The notes beneath the pieces were generated by a model. That model searched no databases. It was not told the origin of the DNA and saw nothing but the letters and a program-made list of their open reading frames with translations. A DNA stretch of 64,000 bases from Aldrovandia affinis. Its lineage: Eukaryota > Chordata > Actinopteri > Notacanthiformes > Halosauridae. This document shows positions 32,669 to 42,691 of this stretch, in pieces. How positions within the stretch are numbered: position 1 is the first letter of the stretch; the number at the start of each line of letters is the position of its first letter. Location: assembly GCA_029706075.1 (NCBI GenBank), contig JAINUG010000146.1:2514501-2578500 (forward strand), read 5' to 3'. Position numbers and translations under genes: made by a program.

Positions 32669-32880
32669 TGGCAGTGTAGTGTAGTGGTTAGGGAGCTGGG
32701 CTCAGAGGTTGCAGGTTCAATTCCCAGGTGGGGCACTGCTGCTGTACCCTTGAGCAAGGTACTTAACCTGAATTGCTGCAGTAAAATATCCAGCTGTATA
32801 AATGGACTGTATGTAAAGAAATGTAAACTGTGTAAGTCGCTCTGGATACGGGCATCTGCTAAATGCTAAATGTAATGTAG
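32669..32880 (+). repeat. Family A SINE
   Basis: GGCAGTGTAGTGTAGTGGTT, a small head deletion before CAGAGGTTGCAGGTTCAATT, ACTTAACCTGAATTGCTGCA, tail GTAAGTCGCTCTGGATACGG. Confidence 0.85.
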
Positions 32881-32907
32881 AGTGTGTTACTGCACACAGC
32901 CCCTTTA

Positions 32908-33251
32908 TTTATTCATTCATTCATTCATTCATTCATTCATTCATTATCTAACCGGCTTATTCCTGGGTCACGGGGGCAGGGGGCTGGAGCCTATCCCAGC
33001 ATGCATTGGGGCGAGAGGCAGGGAATACATCCTGGACAGGTCGCCAATCCATCTCAGGGCACATACACCATTCACTCACACACTCATACCTACAGGCAAT
33101 TTAGACTCTCCAATTAGCCTAACGTGCATGTGGGCTTTGGACTGTGGGAGGAAACCGGAGTACCCGGAGGAAACCCACGAGGACACGGGGAGAACATACA
33201 AACTCCACACAGAAAGGCCACGGTCGGCTATCCACTGCACCACCGTGCCCG
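32908..33251 (-). repeat. Family E (Mermaid/DANA-like) SINE
   Basis: Minus-strand copy with an (AATG)n tail at 32908-32943 and head GGGCACGGTGGTGCAGTGGA ending at 33251. Body: TTTGTATGTTCTCCCCGTGT and CCTGTCCAGGATGTATTCCC. Flanks GCCCCTTTA (about 32899) and GCCCCTTTA (about 33251) look like a target-site duplication of about 9 bp. Confidence 0.85.
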
Positions 33252-34033
33252 CCCCTTTACTGCCTTACGAACTCTTTAGGAATAAACGGGGATAATGAGG
33301 CATCTGGTACATCTCCACGTGTTCAGTTTTCATTTTCTGGTCTCCGATCACAGACAGTGCCATTCGCGGCATCCCATTTTACCACCAGACCGTCCGCATC
33401 TGAACAATGCACACTCACAATGCTTTTTTCAATCGTCGTTTCTTCGATTTACGCAACAACAACAAAAAAAAGCTACTGTCTGTAAAGTCGTTTGACATTT
33501 TGCAACAACGTTAGCTGGTGCAAACGTAACATTTCAGAGGGGTACGGGAAATGAATGGTCAAATGTAATCTTCACATTTTTGGCAGTTTTTTTGTCAGAC
33601 TCCAACACGCAGCCCTTTAGCAATGTTGAGTTGGACCTTTCAGAAGCTCTTACGATGAGGTCACCTGTTTGTCAGCGCTGTAGCCTAATCTGTATGAATC
33701 TGCGAGCATTTGGAGAGAAATATCCACACTGCAGACAGGTAGAAGCTTGCAAAACGTGTAGCAGGAAGGTGGGACATTTCTCCTTTTTTTCCCAAGCGTA
33801 TACCTTTCTGACAAAGATAGATTTATGGCCAGGTCTCCCACTGTAGGTCATTTTGGGGGGTGTTCTTTGAACACCTTTTGCGGGTAAGCTGATTAATTGA
33901 TGAATTGGGTAGAATCATCACCATGAAGGCTGTTTATGTTTGTAATAATTATGTGAATGTAAAAACGTAAAATATATTTATTGTTGGGTTAATGATAAGC
34001 TTAGGGGAATAATTTCCTGGTTCTGGCTTCCTG
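33252..34033. other. Intergenic with one Cys-rich open frame
   Basis: A plus-strand frame of 88 codons (33580-33846) contains SPVCQRCSLICMNLRAFG, then EKYPHCRQVEACKTCSRKVG: paired Cys in a spacing that could bind zinc. No splice context, homologue or clear ATG (the frame is open from a non-AUG start) is visible, so I do not call it a gene. Confidence 0.3.
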
Positions 34034-34262
34034 GTGTATTCTTTTCTGGTTCTTTTAGTGTTTCTGGGAATTGTCCATTGTCGAGTGCTGTGCGACAACC
34101 TGTTTGTAAATCGCACTATACAAAAATTGATTGATTGGTTGATTGACTACGGAGTAGCTGTTGATTGGCTGATAGTGACAGGCAGACATACACACATCCT
34201 GTGGGCCGGACAAACACTAGGTCACAGAGGGGGTCAAACTCTAACTCCATAAATAAAATATT
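34034..34262 (+). repeat. Dispersed element, copy 1
   Basis: Contains ATTGTCCATTGTCGAGTGCT, AATTGATTGATTGGTTGATT, and CACATCCTGTGGGCCGGACA, ending near AAATAAAATATTATTATC. A second copy lies at about 38070-38325. Probably a LINE 3' end. Confidence 0.7.
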
Positions 34263-34628
34263 ATTATCATTATGTCCTATGACAACCCAGCACAATAAAG
34301 CACACCTGTGTGGCAGGTATGATTAGCAATCAGGAGGTTTATTCGCTGCAATAAAAAAACAAAAAACATTCAGAGTTCAGCACACAGTCAGCTGAAGAAA
34401 GAGAGAGAGAAGGAGATGAGAGAGGAGACAGATATGGACACTGTGTTGGCAGGTGCTCATTTTTCGATTGGCAGCCGATTGGCCGGGACACGTCTGCTCT
34501 CACCAGCGCTCCTGTTGGCAGCGTGTTGTTTTTGACACATGTAGGTCAGCAGTCCTGGGTTCCACTCCCCGGGTTATCGAAGTTACCCCATTCGCATTCC
34601 CTTCTCTGTGCGTGACTTATTATTATTA
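34263..34628. other. Intergenic, nothing recognised
   Basis: Includes a short GA-rich run (34398-34440). No coding frame. Confidence 0.4.
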
Positions 34629-34998
34629 TATTTATTTGTTTCCCATTTTTTCCCATTTTTCTCCCAATTTAGTGGCCAATTACACCCTCTATTTATTTCG
34701 CCCTCCCCCACAAACTCGCCGCCCGTCTCTGCGGGGCAAACAAATTCCCCGAGGCCGGCGATGATCCGCCTCCTTTGAGATGGACCTCGCCCACCTACTT
34801 TCTGGAGACACCCTTAGCACTACTCGGCAAGCTTGTGCCAGCTCACCCTCCCCCCTCCCCCTGGGGCGGGCAGCCAATCACCGCCCCCGATCAGGGCTCT
34901 CCCTGCCGGTCTGGCACAGTCGGGTTTTGAGCCGCGGCTGTAATAGCCAGCTCGCATTCACAAAGTGGATGCTTAGACCGCTACGCTATCTGAGTCCC
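34629..34998 (-). repeat. Family D SINE, full length
   Basis: Minus strand: GGGGGACTCAGATAGCGTAG, CGGTCTAAGCATCCACTTTG, body GGCTGCCCGCCCCAGGGGGA, TCTCAAAGGAGGCGGATC, tail AATTGGCCACTAAATTGGGA, then GAAAAATGGGAAAAAATGGG. About 370 bp. Confidence 0.85.
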
Positions 34999-35374
34999 CC
35001 TGTGCGTAACTTTTACGTTAATATTACATTTACTTTTTGGTTTTCAATCAAGCAAAAAACTATTTTGCCCCTTCTTTTAAGAGGTTTGGGGCTATCTAAT
35101 GATATTTCAAATTCAATCAAACTTTTTCAGCTCAGTTAATTTATCACCATTGAAAAAATAAAAAAATAAATGATATCTTGCCTCTTCCTCAGGCTGTGTC
35201 TTGTGCTGTTCAACTTCCTGAAAGGATGTCCCTCCCCCTATGACATTATAGCCACATCTGTATCTCATTGGACAGTTGACTAACATGTCATCAAAATTAG
35301 TCATGTGATTCAACTAAACAAAAAATATATACAGGAAGCTAGGCAGGAGGAAAGGGCAACACCATGCAATAGAG
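34999..35374. other. Intergenic, nothing recognised
   Basis: AT-rich. The 66-codon minus frame at 35113 is not protein-like. Confidence 0.4.
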
Positions 35375-35491
35375 CAGGGTTACTCAAATCTGGCCCATGA
35401 ATCCAAATCCGGTCCTGGTTTTCTTTTCTCTCAGGTAGGTAATTGAACAATTAGGGCATATGATTGCCCAGAGTGTCTTCACACCTGAAGC
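35375..35491 (+). mobile_element. hAT-type MITE, 3'-truncated copy
   Basis: Starts CAGGGTTACTCAAATCTGGC and contains TCTCAGGTAGGTAATTGAAC and GCCCAGAGTGTCTTCACACC. The full form is at 45702-45886. It stops abruptly where a GC-rich coding-like segment begins. Confidence 0.75.
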
Positions 35492-35541
35492 CCGCCATCG
35501 ACAACATCATCCAGAAGGGCGGGCTCTCAAACATGGGTGAG
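35491..35541 (+). other. Short coding-like segment ending in a splice-donor match
   Basis: The plus strand reads KPAIDNIIQKGGLSNM in one frame with strong C/G third positions, then GGTGAGTGGG, a good splice-donor match. Surroundings are AT-rich and the segment abuts a truncated MITE. It could be a captured exon fragment; I cannot name the source gene and no acceptor is visible. Confidence 0.25.
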
Positions 35542-35545
35542 TGGG

Positions 35546-36529
35546 GGCTGGGGGGTCATTTCAAACCCTCCGTGTGAGAGGGCAGAGCAACAAGTATTAT
35601 CTTCTTTTTGTTGCATAATTTCTTACTTTACTTTAATCTGAAGAGCGGGAAATGAATCACAGCTTGAGCTCCACAAAAGGTACGACACATACTTTTCTGA
35701 GCTTGAAGAAGGCTTCAAGCCTTAGCGTTCACTCTGCTCTGATTGGTCTATTTGCTGCTTGTGACACTCCAATCATAGACAAGTACCCTTTTGGCACTTA
35801 GAAAAAAATAGTCATGTTTCCTACTGGCCTCAGTGGGCAGTGGTTTGATTAAATCCTTTCCCACAATGTTCTCAGTTGAAATACACAAATTATTTATGAA
35901 AGCAATTGAAAACAGACATTCTTAAACCGGTGAAGCAGCGGTTTGCTTTTATGGTCCAAAAGCCTGGAATTTATACCTATTGAAATCAATCTGCCCGTCA
36001 TACGCCCAATCCTTAAAAAAAAAAAAACATTATCCCAGGACTGTCTGTTTTATAATAAAATGAAGCAACTTGCCATTTAAATTGCTTTAGAAATTATTAC
36101 AGCTGTCAGCCAGGAACTCAGAAGACCACAATAAATTACCCTTTTCCTTTTATTAATAATAGAGGGGAATATTTTTTTCTCCACCATTAAGAATGTGAAG
36201 AGAGGTGCAGCAGGGTAACATGCCCAAAGGCAGGGGGACACACCTCTTGGTGGGGGGGGGGGCACTGTTGCCGCCTCCAATGTTGAAAGCGAAGTTGTCT
36301 TGCATGGATACGTTAGTGTGCATCTAGCTTGCTAGCTAAGCAGCTATACAGTGAGTTTGCAAGCTAGCTTGCTAAATACCTGGGTCGAGCTCACTTTTTT
36401 TTTGCTCTACGTCCCAGAATTCTGTGGACATTTTTAACCCTCTACGGTGTGCACAACAGCACATAACTTTTCAGGAATGGACAGGATATTATTGAGGCAT
36501 ACAATTTAACGCTCTCAACATTGTGCAGG
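35546..36529. other. Intergenic, no gene seen
   Basis: AT-rich with a G run at 36252-36263. No coding frame recognised. Confidence 0.4.
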
Positions 36530-36760
36530 ACTTTTTTTTGCTGTATTTTTCCAGTCTAGGGAACAAAACTGCTCTTATGGCAGGATCAGAAAAAAGGAAC
36601 ATTAAAATAATTAGATTCATGTTTCCTGTGACGCCGCGCTCAAACTCTATCAACAGAAACACGGAGAGCAAACACGCGCTGCTGTTTGCACTCGGTGAGA
36701 GCTCAGTGGCGCGAGTAATTGTGCGTGAATTGGAAAAGCCTTATTGAATCAGCGTTAGGA
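36530..36760 (+). repeat. Duplicated block, copy 1
   Basis: TAAAATAATTAGATTCATGT and CTCAAACTCTATCAACAGAA, then ACACGGAGAGCAAACACGCG, recur at 38360-38565 at about 90 percent identity. The block is not a repeat family I recognise. Confidence 0.75.
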
Positions 36761-37204
36761 TAGAAGCCGCCTCGCCGTGTTTTTGGTGCTCATTGGTTAC
36801 TCACAGCTGCCAAAGCCTCTGAACTTTGTTACCTGCAACGTCTCGCCTCTCTCACCGGCAAACTCTCCCGCGCACGTTCGCAGGCAGAAGCTGGGGGACT
36901 GGAAGGCTGGTCTGGCTGGGGACTGAAGGCCCCGTGTATGGCTGATAACTGATAGTGGGGCTCAAGTCCTCATGACAATGAAGACAACGTTTTTGCAAAG
37001 TGGGGAGGTAGGAGTACAGTTTGAGTAGGGGGTATTAAGCTTGGCAGGAGGGGAGAGATAGTCCTGACTGTGTGTGAGGCCTCCTGGAGTTCACCATGGC
37101 AGTGACTGTGACATGATTCACAGGACACCACTGATTGGCTGGACCAGTTAAATGTACATTACTGACCCTCTGTGTGATCGTTAGTGAACATCAATAATTA
37201 CCAG
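36761..37204. other. Intergenic, nothing recognised
   Basis: No coding or repeat signal recognised. Confidence 0.4.
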
Positions 37205-37356
37205 AAAGTCCTGGTTTTCCCTTCTCTCAGGTAGTTAACTGAACAATTGGTGTAATTGATTGGCCAGAGTGTCTTCACTCCTGACTCCCAGGTAAAGGGA
37301 GGGTGTAAAAACAGCAGTGCTCGGCCCACGAGGATCGTGATTTGAGGAACCCTGGG
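37205..37356 (-). mobile_element. hAT-type MITE, truncated copy
   Basis: Contains TCTCAGGTAGTTAACTGAAC, GGCCAGAGTGTCTTCACTCC and the end GTGATTTGAGGAACCCTG, matching the element at 45702 on the other strand. One terminus is missing. Confidence 0.75.
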
Positions 37357-37359
37357 CTA

Positions 37360-37445
37360 CAGCAAAAAGCCTGCACCCACACCAGCCCTTCTCAGACAAG
37401 GTAGGCCCCTGCACTAGATCATATAAATTGACAGGAAGCCTCTTT
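37360..37445 (+). repeat. Dispersed element fragment
   Basis: AAGCCTGCACCCACACCAGC, then CCTTCTCAGACAAGGTAGGC and ATTGACAGGAAGCCTCTTTT. Shared with 8990, 41732 and 44358. Confidence 0.6.
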
Positions 37446-37780
37446 TAAACCAGGCGCAAACTGAAAATCTATTGTTGTCCAGAGCCAGCGGACAGACAAG
37501 GGAGATTGAAATACAAAGGGGGCTTTCTGAGTGCACGTCCTATGCCGAAAATGTCTGACGGCGTGCAGGAGATGGGCCAGCTCCCTCGCTCCCGTCTTCG
37601 TGAAAACGTGTTGAGAATAACAAATGATGTCATCCTGACTCATTATTTCCTGCTGGGCCTTCATGGGGGGTGGAGGTGTCAGCGAGCAAGTGGCTCCTGA
37701 TTTAGCATCCTGTTCCATCTTCATCTTCACCGGACAGAAGCGTGAGGGATGGATTTTTATTTTTATACCCCTGCCTGAGG
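37446..37780. other. Intergenic, no gene seen
   Basis: A 135-codon minus frame (37419-37826) crosses here and into neighbouring repeats; it has no recognisable motif and I regard it as chance. Confidence 0.4.
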
Positions 37781-37784
37781 AGCA

Positions 37785-37990
37785 AATTCTTCCCGTTAGG
37801 AAATTGGAGAGGATGGAGTGTTCCACACTGAATATAGTTTTACAATGAGCGCACTGATGTTGTGATGGTGGGACCTCTGTTCTGGGTCAGATTTCCGCCC
37901 GTTGAGATTACTGTGCCTGTTTGTATTATGCTTTGGCTCCGTTTCATTTGCTCGTTTAAAGGTACAGGAGTTCATCTTTTAAAGGGTCTG
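37785..37990 (+). repeat. Second duplicated block, copy 1
   Basis: AAATTGGAGAGGATGGAGTG then TTCCACACTGA, GGGTCAGATTTCC and TTTCATTTGCTCGTTTAAA are repeated in order at 39448-39615. Confidence 0.65.
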
Positions 37991-38039
37991 GATTTAGTTT
38001 TGCACTTGTTCTCAAACTTGGCTCTATTGGGTTTTTCTT

Positions 38040-38325
38040 TTTCAGATTTTTTAAATTATTTTTTTATTCTCCCTGGGTATTGTCCACTGTGAAACATCGT
38101 GTGACACCCTGTTGTTTGTCATTGGGACCATACAAAAATAATAATGATTGATTGGCTATAGAGTGGCTGTTGATTGGCTGATGGTGACAGACAGACAGAC
38201 AGACATACACGCATCCTGTGGGCGGGACAAACACTAGGACACAGAGGGGCCCTGTAAGCACTATGAGATCAATTGTAATGAAAACCTCTATAACTCTATA
38301 AATAAAATATTATTATTATTATATA
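38040..38325 (+). repeat. Dispersed element, copy 2
   Basis: Parallels 34034-34262: ATTGTCCACTGTGAAACATC, ATGATTGATTGGCTATAGAG, GCATCCTGTGGGCGGGACAA, then a run of AAATAAAATATTATTATTA. Confidence 0.7.
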
Positions 38326-38359
38326 AGAATCGTCGCCCAGGCACATTGGCTGTCTTTTC

Positions 38360-38570
38360 TCCTATCTAGGAAACAAAAAAAGTTGTTATGACAGGGCAGG
38401 AAAAAAAAGGAGCAGTAAAATAATTAGATTCATGTTCCCTGTAACGCTGCGCTCAAACTCTATCAACAGAAACACGGAGAGCAAACACGCGCCGCCGTCT
38501 CCACTCAATGAGAATTCAATGGTGCGAGTAATTGCTGTGCCCATGGAAACTCCTTAAAACAGCGTTATGA
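38360..38570 (+). repeat. Duplicated block, copy 2
   Basis: Second copy of the block at 36530 (TAAAATAATTAGATTCATGT, CTCAAACTCTATCAACAGAA). Confidence 0.75.
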
Positions 38571-38604
38571 TATAAGGCGCTATAAGGTGGCTTGGTTGAT
38601 CGTT

Positions 38605-38910
38605 AGTTGGTCCAGTGGCATAGCGTGGGTTGCCAGCACCCGGGGCGAGGCACGTAACGGTGCCCAACCTTTTTTGCACCACGGACCGGTTTCATGCAAG
38701 ACCATTTTCCGCGGACCGGGGGATGGGTGGGGGGGTGGTACACGCGAAAAAATGCTGAGACCAGTTCATTTATTTCGCGGACGGGGGGGGGGGGGTGGTG
38801 CAAGAGGAAAAAAAAGCGCCCCCCTCCGTGCATGAAACCGGTCCGTGGTGCAAAAAAGAGGTTGGAGACCGCACCGATTGGAGACTGCACGCTACGCCTC
38901 TGAGTTGATC
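38605..38910. mobile_element. hAT-type MITE carrying a nested second MITE
   Basis: The outer element (38613-38902) begins CAGTGGCATAGCGTG and ends CACGCTACGCCTCTG (12 of 15 bases match inverted). Flanks AGTTGGTC (38605-38612) and AGTTGATC (38903-38910) agree at seven of eight bases. Inside, 38659-38876 is a second MITE whose ends TTGCACCACGGACCGGTTTC and GAAACCGGTCCGTGGTGCAA are perfectly inverted. Confidence 0.8.
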
Positions 38911-39447
38911 CAAGCAGCCTCTTAAGATATAGAATTATATAGTGTATCTATGGAAACAACAACATTTCTTCATTTTATTAATTTATTTGTATTTGTTTAT
39001 TTACTTGTTTATATGTCAGGGACATGGCAAACAGTATTATTATAATGTAAAAACAGTAAGTATTTATAGCCAGAGGCTAATTTCCAACACATGTCCCTAA
39101 TAAACTACAGGGGGAAAAAGTGTGTATCAAAAATAATAGCCAACAAATAAGCAAATGTAAATTACGTAATGCGAGCAACCATAGATAGGCCTATATAAAA
39201 CAGTTTATAAAAAGCATTTTGCCTGAAAGCTCTGTTGCATGTATTAATGAACCCAGTCCTTCTATAATTCAAACCTGGGATGTGGCTTATCAAACAACAT
39301 TTCAATAATTGCATATTTATGTTTATATATAAACATTACATTTATTGCATGTAATGTTTATAATTATAGCACTGATGCTATTATTGTTATCATTGTTGCA
39401 TAATTAGTACTATTGATAGCATTAATAATATTATCGAATAATTATTA
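38911..39447. other. Intergenic, nothing recognised
   Basis: Very AT-rich with ATTATTATT-type stretches. No gene. Confidence 0.4.
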
Positions 39448-39620
39448 AAATTGGAGAGGATAGAGTGTTCCACAGTGACGCTGCGTGCATGGTGGAGCGC
39501 CTGTTTTGGGTCAGATTTCCCCCCCTGGATAAGTGTTTTCCACCTGCTTGGGATTGGGGATGGTGTCCTATGGATTGGGTCTCTTTCATTCCCTCGTTTA
39601 AATGCGCAGCTCGTGCACAT
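39448..39620 (+). repeat. Second duplicated block, copy 2
   Basis: AAATTGGAGAGGATAGAGTG, GGGTCAGATTTCC and TTCATTCCCTCGTTTAAA match 37785-37990. Confidence 0.65.
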
Positions 39621-41244
39621 TTAGTCTTAAACCAGGCTGAAAATGACCATCGCGTGTTCCCGAAAAGGTTCCAAAAGACCCAGGTAATCCTCGCGAAACC
39701 GTCGCGTGCAAGGAAAATGTACACTGCAACAAACGCACGTTGACGCAGAGAAATGTGCGCTGAGATACTTTGCGTGCGTACGTACTCAAATGCTTTATCT
39801 CTTGTTATCGAAGCCCGAATTCAGAAAAAAAAACCAGCAACTGCTTCATAGCATATATATGGAGGAAAACTTAACTGAGCATTCGGTGCCCACCAGTAGC
39901 TACATATCATACCTGTGGGGTTGTAAATTCATGTCTTTAAAGACATTTCTTGTAGGCTAATTTATATGGAAATAATTTCCTAAATTATAGGCCTATTTAT
40001 TTTTTTATATAAGGGCTTATTCTTTTCACAGTTCACAGTTCTGCTACCAAAAAAAAAAAAAGTTTTTAATGGATGTTAATGAATAAAACCTTAACGTGTT
40101 TGTCTTCACGTGCCCTAGTTTCAGTGTCAGAGTCATTCTTCAACAAGTTTGGCTTTGCCCTCTGTAACCGTGGTAACGCTCGTGTGTTTACCCCGCGAAA
40201 AAATGTCAACACGCGGCTTTCATCCTTGAAGGTGAGGAACTCCAGTGTCAGTGCCATAGGCGAGCGTCAGGAATGTATTTTTGTCAGTCGCTCCGACAGA
40301 TGCAGAATCGCGGAACAAGTAATTTATAAGATGACATGATGCCATAGGTCTATAACTAGGTACGTCAACCCCACTGGCTCATATTCCAGCTGTCAACAGC
40401 AGAATACAGCGAGACCCAAGATTGATAGCCCTTGTCATTATGTGCACTTTCTTGTACCTGTGTGTCATAAATTATAAAGGCGCGGTTATTTCGTAATTTT
40501 GTTCCACTTTAAAAGTTCTCCAACAAGCGCTTTGCGAACTAAGAAAAACACGCTTCCAGTTTTGGACCTGGTCCAATGGATGCCGTAACGTGTCGGCCCC
40601 CGTCGTCTTTGAAGGGGTCTGCTGTTTGTCTTCGATTCTACCCCCGAGCAGCGGTAAAGTGATGTCACAGTCATGTGACTGTGCACATGACCCATTGCGG
40701 CATAGTGGGGTCTATAATGAGTTACCTAATGCCGTGAATAATTGATCACCATTTTCAGGTATGCGCGGTATCCATCTATCACTGCCAGGAAATCTGTGTG
40801 TCCGACAAGAAGCTATGACTCACACTTACTTTTTGTATTCATAGTTTTTTTCCCTTGCCAATGTTGGAGTGTTTTTCTCTTCCCACTGGCGAGGTTTTTT
40901 TGCCTCACTTTCTGGCTTCTTGAGGGTTCAGGCCTGGTATTTTCTTTGTGTGTGTTTTCCTATTTTATGTTTTCTGTAAAGCGTCTAAATAGTATTGACC
41001 GAAGATGGGGGTGACACAGACGCTCCATCACGCAAACATACACTGGTCTCTGTAACCAGAGCTTGGGCTCTGCTCTGTCTTTTGGATGGGGCAGCATCAA
41101 CAACCAGCAATGAGTTAATGAAGCAGCTCCTGATGCCCGTATGTAACACAGTTAGTATTCTGCGCTGTGGGGGATGACGTCATCGTTCCCTCAAAGATGC
41201 TGTGAGCGACCGAACAGAATTATCTGGGGTTCCCCTGCCAAGGG
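39621..41244. other. Intergenic, no gene seen
   Basis: 1.6 kb with short open frames (40073-40339, 40742-41014) that lack motifs. No splice-framed coding segment seen. Confidence 0.4.
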
Positions 41245-41612
41245 AGTTTTTCCTTGCCACTGTTGCCTTTAGGCTTGCTTTTGGGGGGGGTCTAGGCCTG
41301 GGTTCCCCCTCTGTTAAGCGTTTTGTGACAATTCAATTGTGGGCGGCATGTCGTGTAATGGTTAGGGAACTGGACTTGTAACTCAGAGGTTGCTGGTTCA
41401 ATTCCCAGTTGGGACACATCTGCCATTGTACCCTTGAGCAAGGTACTTAACCTGAATTGCTTCAGTAAAATATCCAGCTGTATAAATGGATTGTATGTTA
41501 AGAAATGTAAACCGTGTAAGTCACTCTGGATAAGGGCGTCTGCTAAATGCCTAAAATGTAAAAAAAAAAAAAAATGTAAAAAAGCGCTATACAAATAAAT
41601 TTGATTCCCGCT
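41245..41612 (+). repeat. Common fish repeat 3' end split by a SINE
   Basis: AGTTTTTCCTTGCCACTGTT through TTAAGCGTTTTGTGACAATT (41245-41340) and GCGCTATACAAATAAATTTG (41583-41605) are one element, as the unbroken copy at 31420 shows. The 240 bp between are the family A SINE. Confidence 0.75.
41341..41580 (+). repeat. Family A SINE nested in another repeat
   Basis: GGCGGCATGTCGTGTAATGG, TTAGGGAACTGGACTTGTAA, ACTTAACCTGAATTGCTTCA, tail GTAAGTCACTCTGGATAAGG, followed by an A run of 14. Confidence 0.85.
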
Positions 41613-41728
41613 GGACTCTTTGATGGATTGAGTGATTCTGGATCCCCGCGTTACCGGGACCATAGTCTACCCCGCTGCCTTCTGTGACGTCTTCTGTGAT
41701 GTTCAATTCTGTGTCCACATCGTGCGGT

Positions 41729-41995
41729 TGAAGACCATGGTCAGCTGATTAGCTGAATCAGGTGTTTTAGTGCCAGAGCAAAAGCCTGCGCCCACACCAG
41801 CCCTTCTCTTAGATAAGATTGGACACCCCCGCACTAGTTCATGTAAACTGACGGAAAGTCTCTTTTGTGGCTCAGTAGGTAAAGCATGGCGCTGACAACG
41901 GTTAGGTTGTGGGTCCACATATACTGAAACATGTATATGCATTCACTACTGTAAGTCGCTTTGGATAAAAGCTTCTGCTAAATGGCATATACTGT
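41729..41995 (+). repeat. Composite block (dispersed element plus family B SINE), copy 1
   Basis: TTGAAGACCATGGTCAGCTG through GACGGAAAGTCTCTTTTGTG, then the family B SINE (GGCTCAGTAGGTAAAGCATG, tail GTAAGTCGCTTTGGATAAAA). Almost the same 265 bp recurs at 44358-44645. Confidence 0.85.
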
Positions 41996-42690
41996 ATATA
42001 TATATACTGTATGTGCTCACCTTTAGTAAAATGCAAACAGGGAGCCAAAATGGCATCGCTGCTTTGCTATGAAGTGTGAGACACTGAGGAGAAGCAGCTA
42101 AACTAAGTCAATTGTAAATACAAATTATGCTCAGTGTAACTTAATGCCATAATCGTTTGTAAGCAATAAGGCTCTCTCTGTTGTATTATGAAACATTTGA
42201 AACTCCCGTGAAAAAAAAAAAAAAAAAAAATGCAAATGTCACAACAAAAATATTGCAGGACTGCATGTCCAGACATCCCTGTTCAAAATTCAGATCAATG
42301 CAGAGACAATTCAGAGTCATCTATTTTTTATCAGGATTTTACATTCTGACCAACCGAGGTGCAATCTCTGTGCCCGTTACTCTATCCTTCCCCGCGAAAG
42401 CATTTGAGGACACATTTGAAGAAGGGGGTGATGTATCAACGCACGGTTAAACACCAGGAAATGTGCTGTGAGCGCCATCATGGGCTGATTCACATTTCCT
42501 GGCTGTTGCATTATGGATGGGCTCCTTCCTTTAACACTCCGGTTAACCGGTTCGACACTGCAAGGTGAGACTTTCTCGATTTTTTCCCACATCGCTGTTG
42601 CTTTCACTTCTTAACCTGTCTGTGTGTGCTCCACCAGGTGTTCCTAAACAAACTAGGTGTACCCCCTATGTTAGCTTAGCAGTGGTCAAG
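41996..42690. other. Intergenic, nothing recognised
   Basis: Contains an A run at 42212-42230. No gene. Confidence 0.4.
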
Positions 42691-42691
42691 G

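Noticed and set aside
37419-37826. 135-codon minus-strand ORF as a gene
   Set aside because: It has no recognisable domain and no splice context, and it crosses a repeat border.
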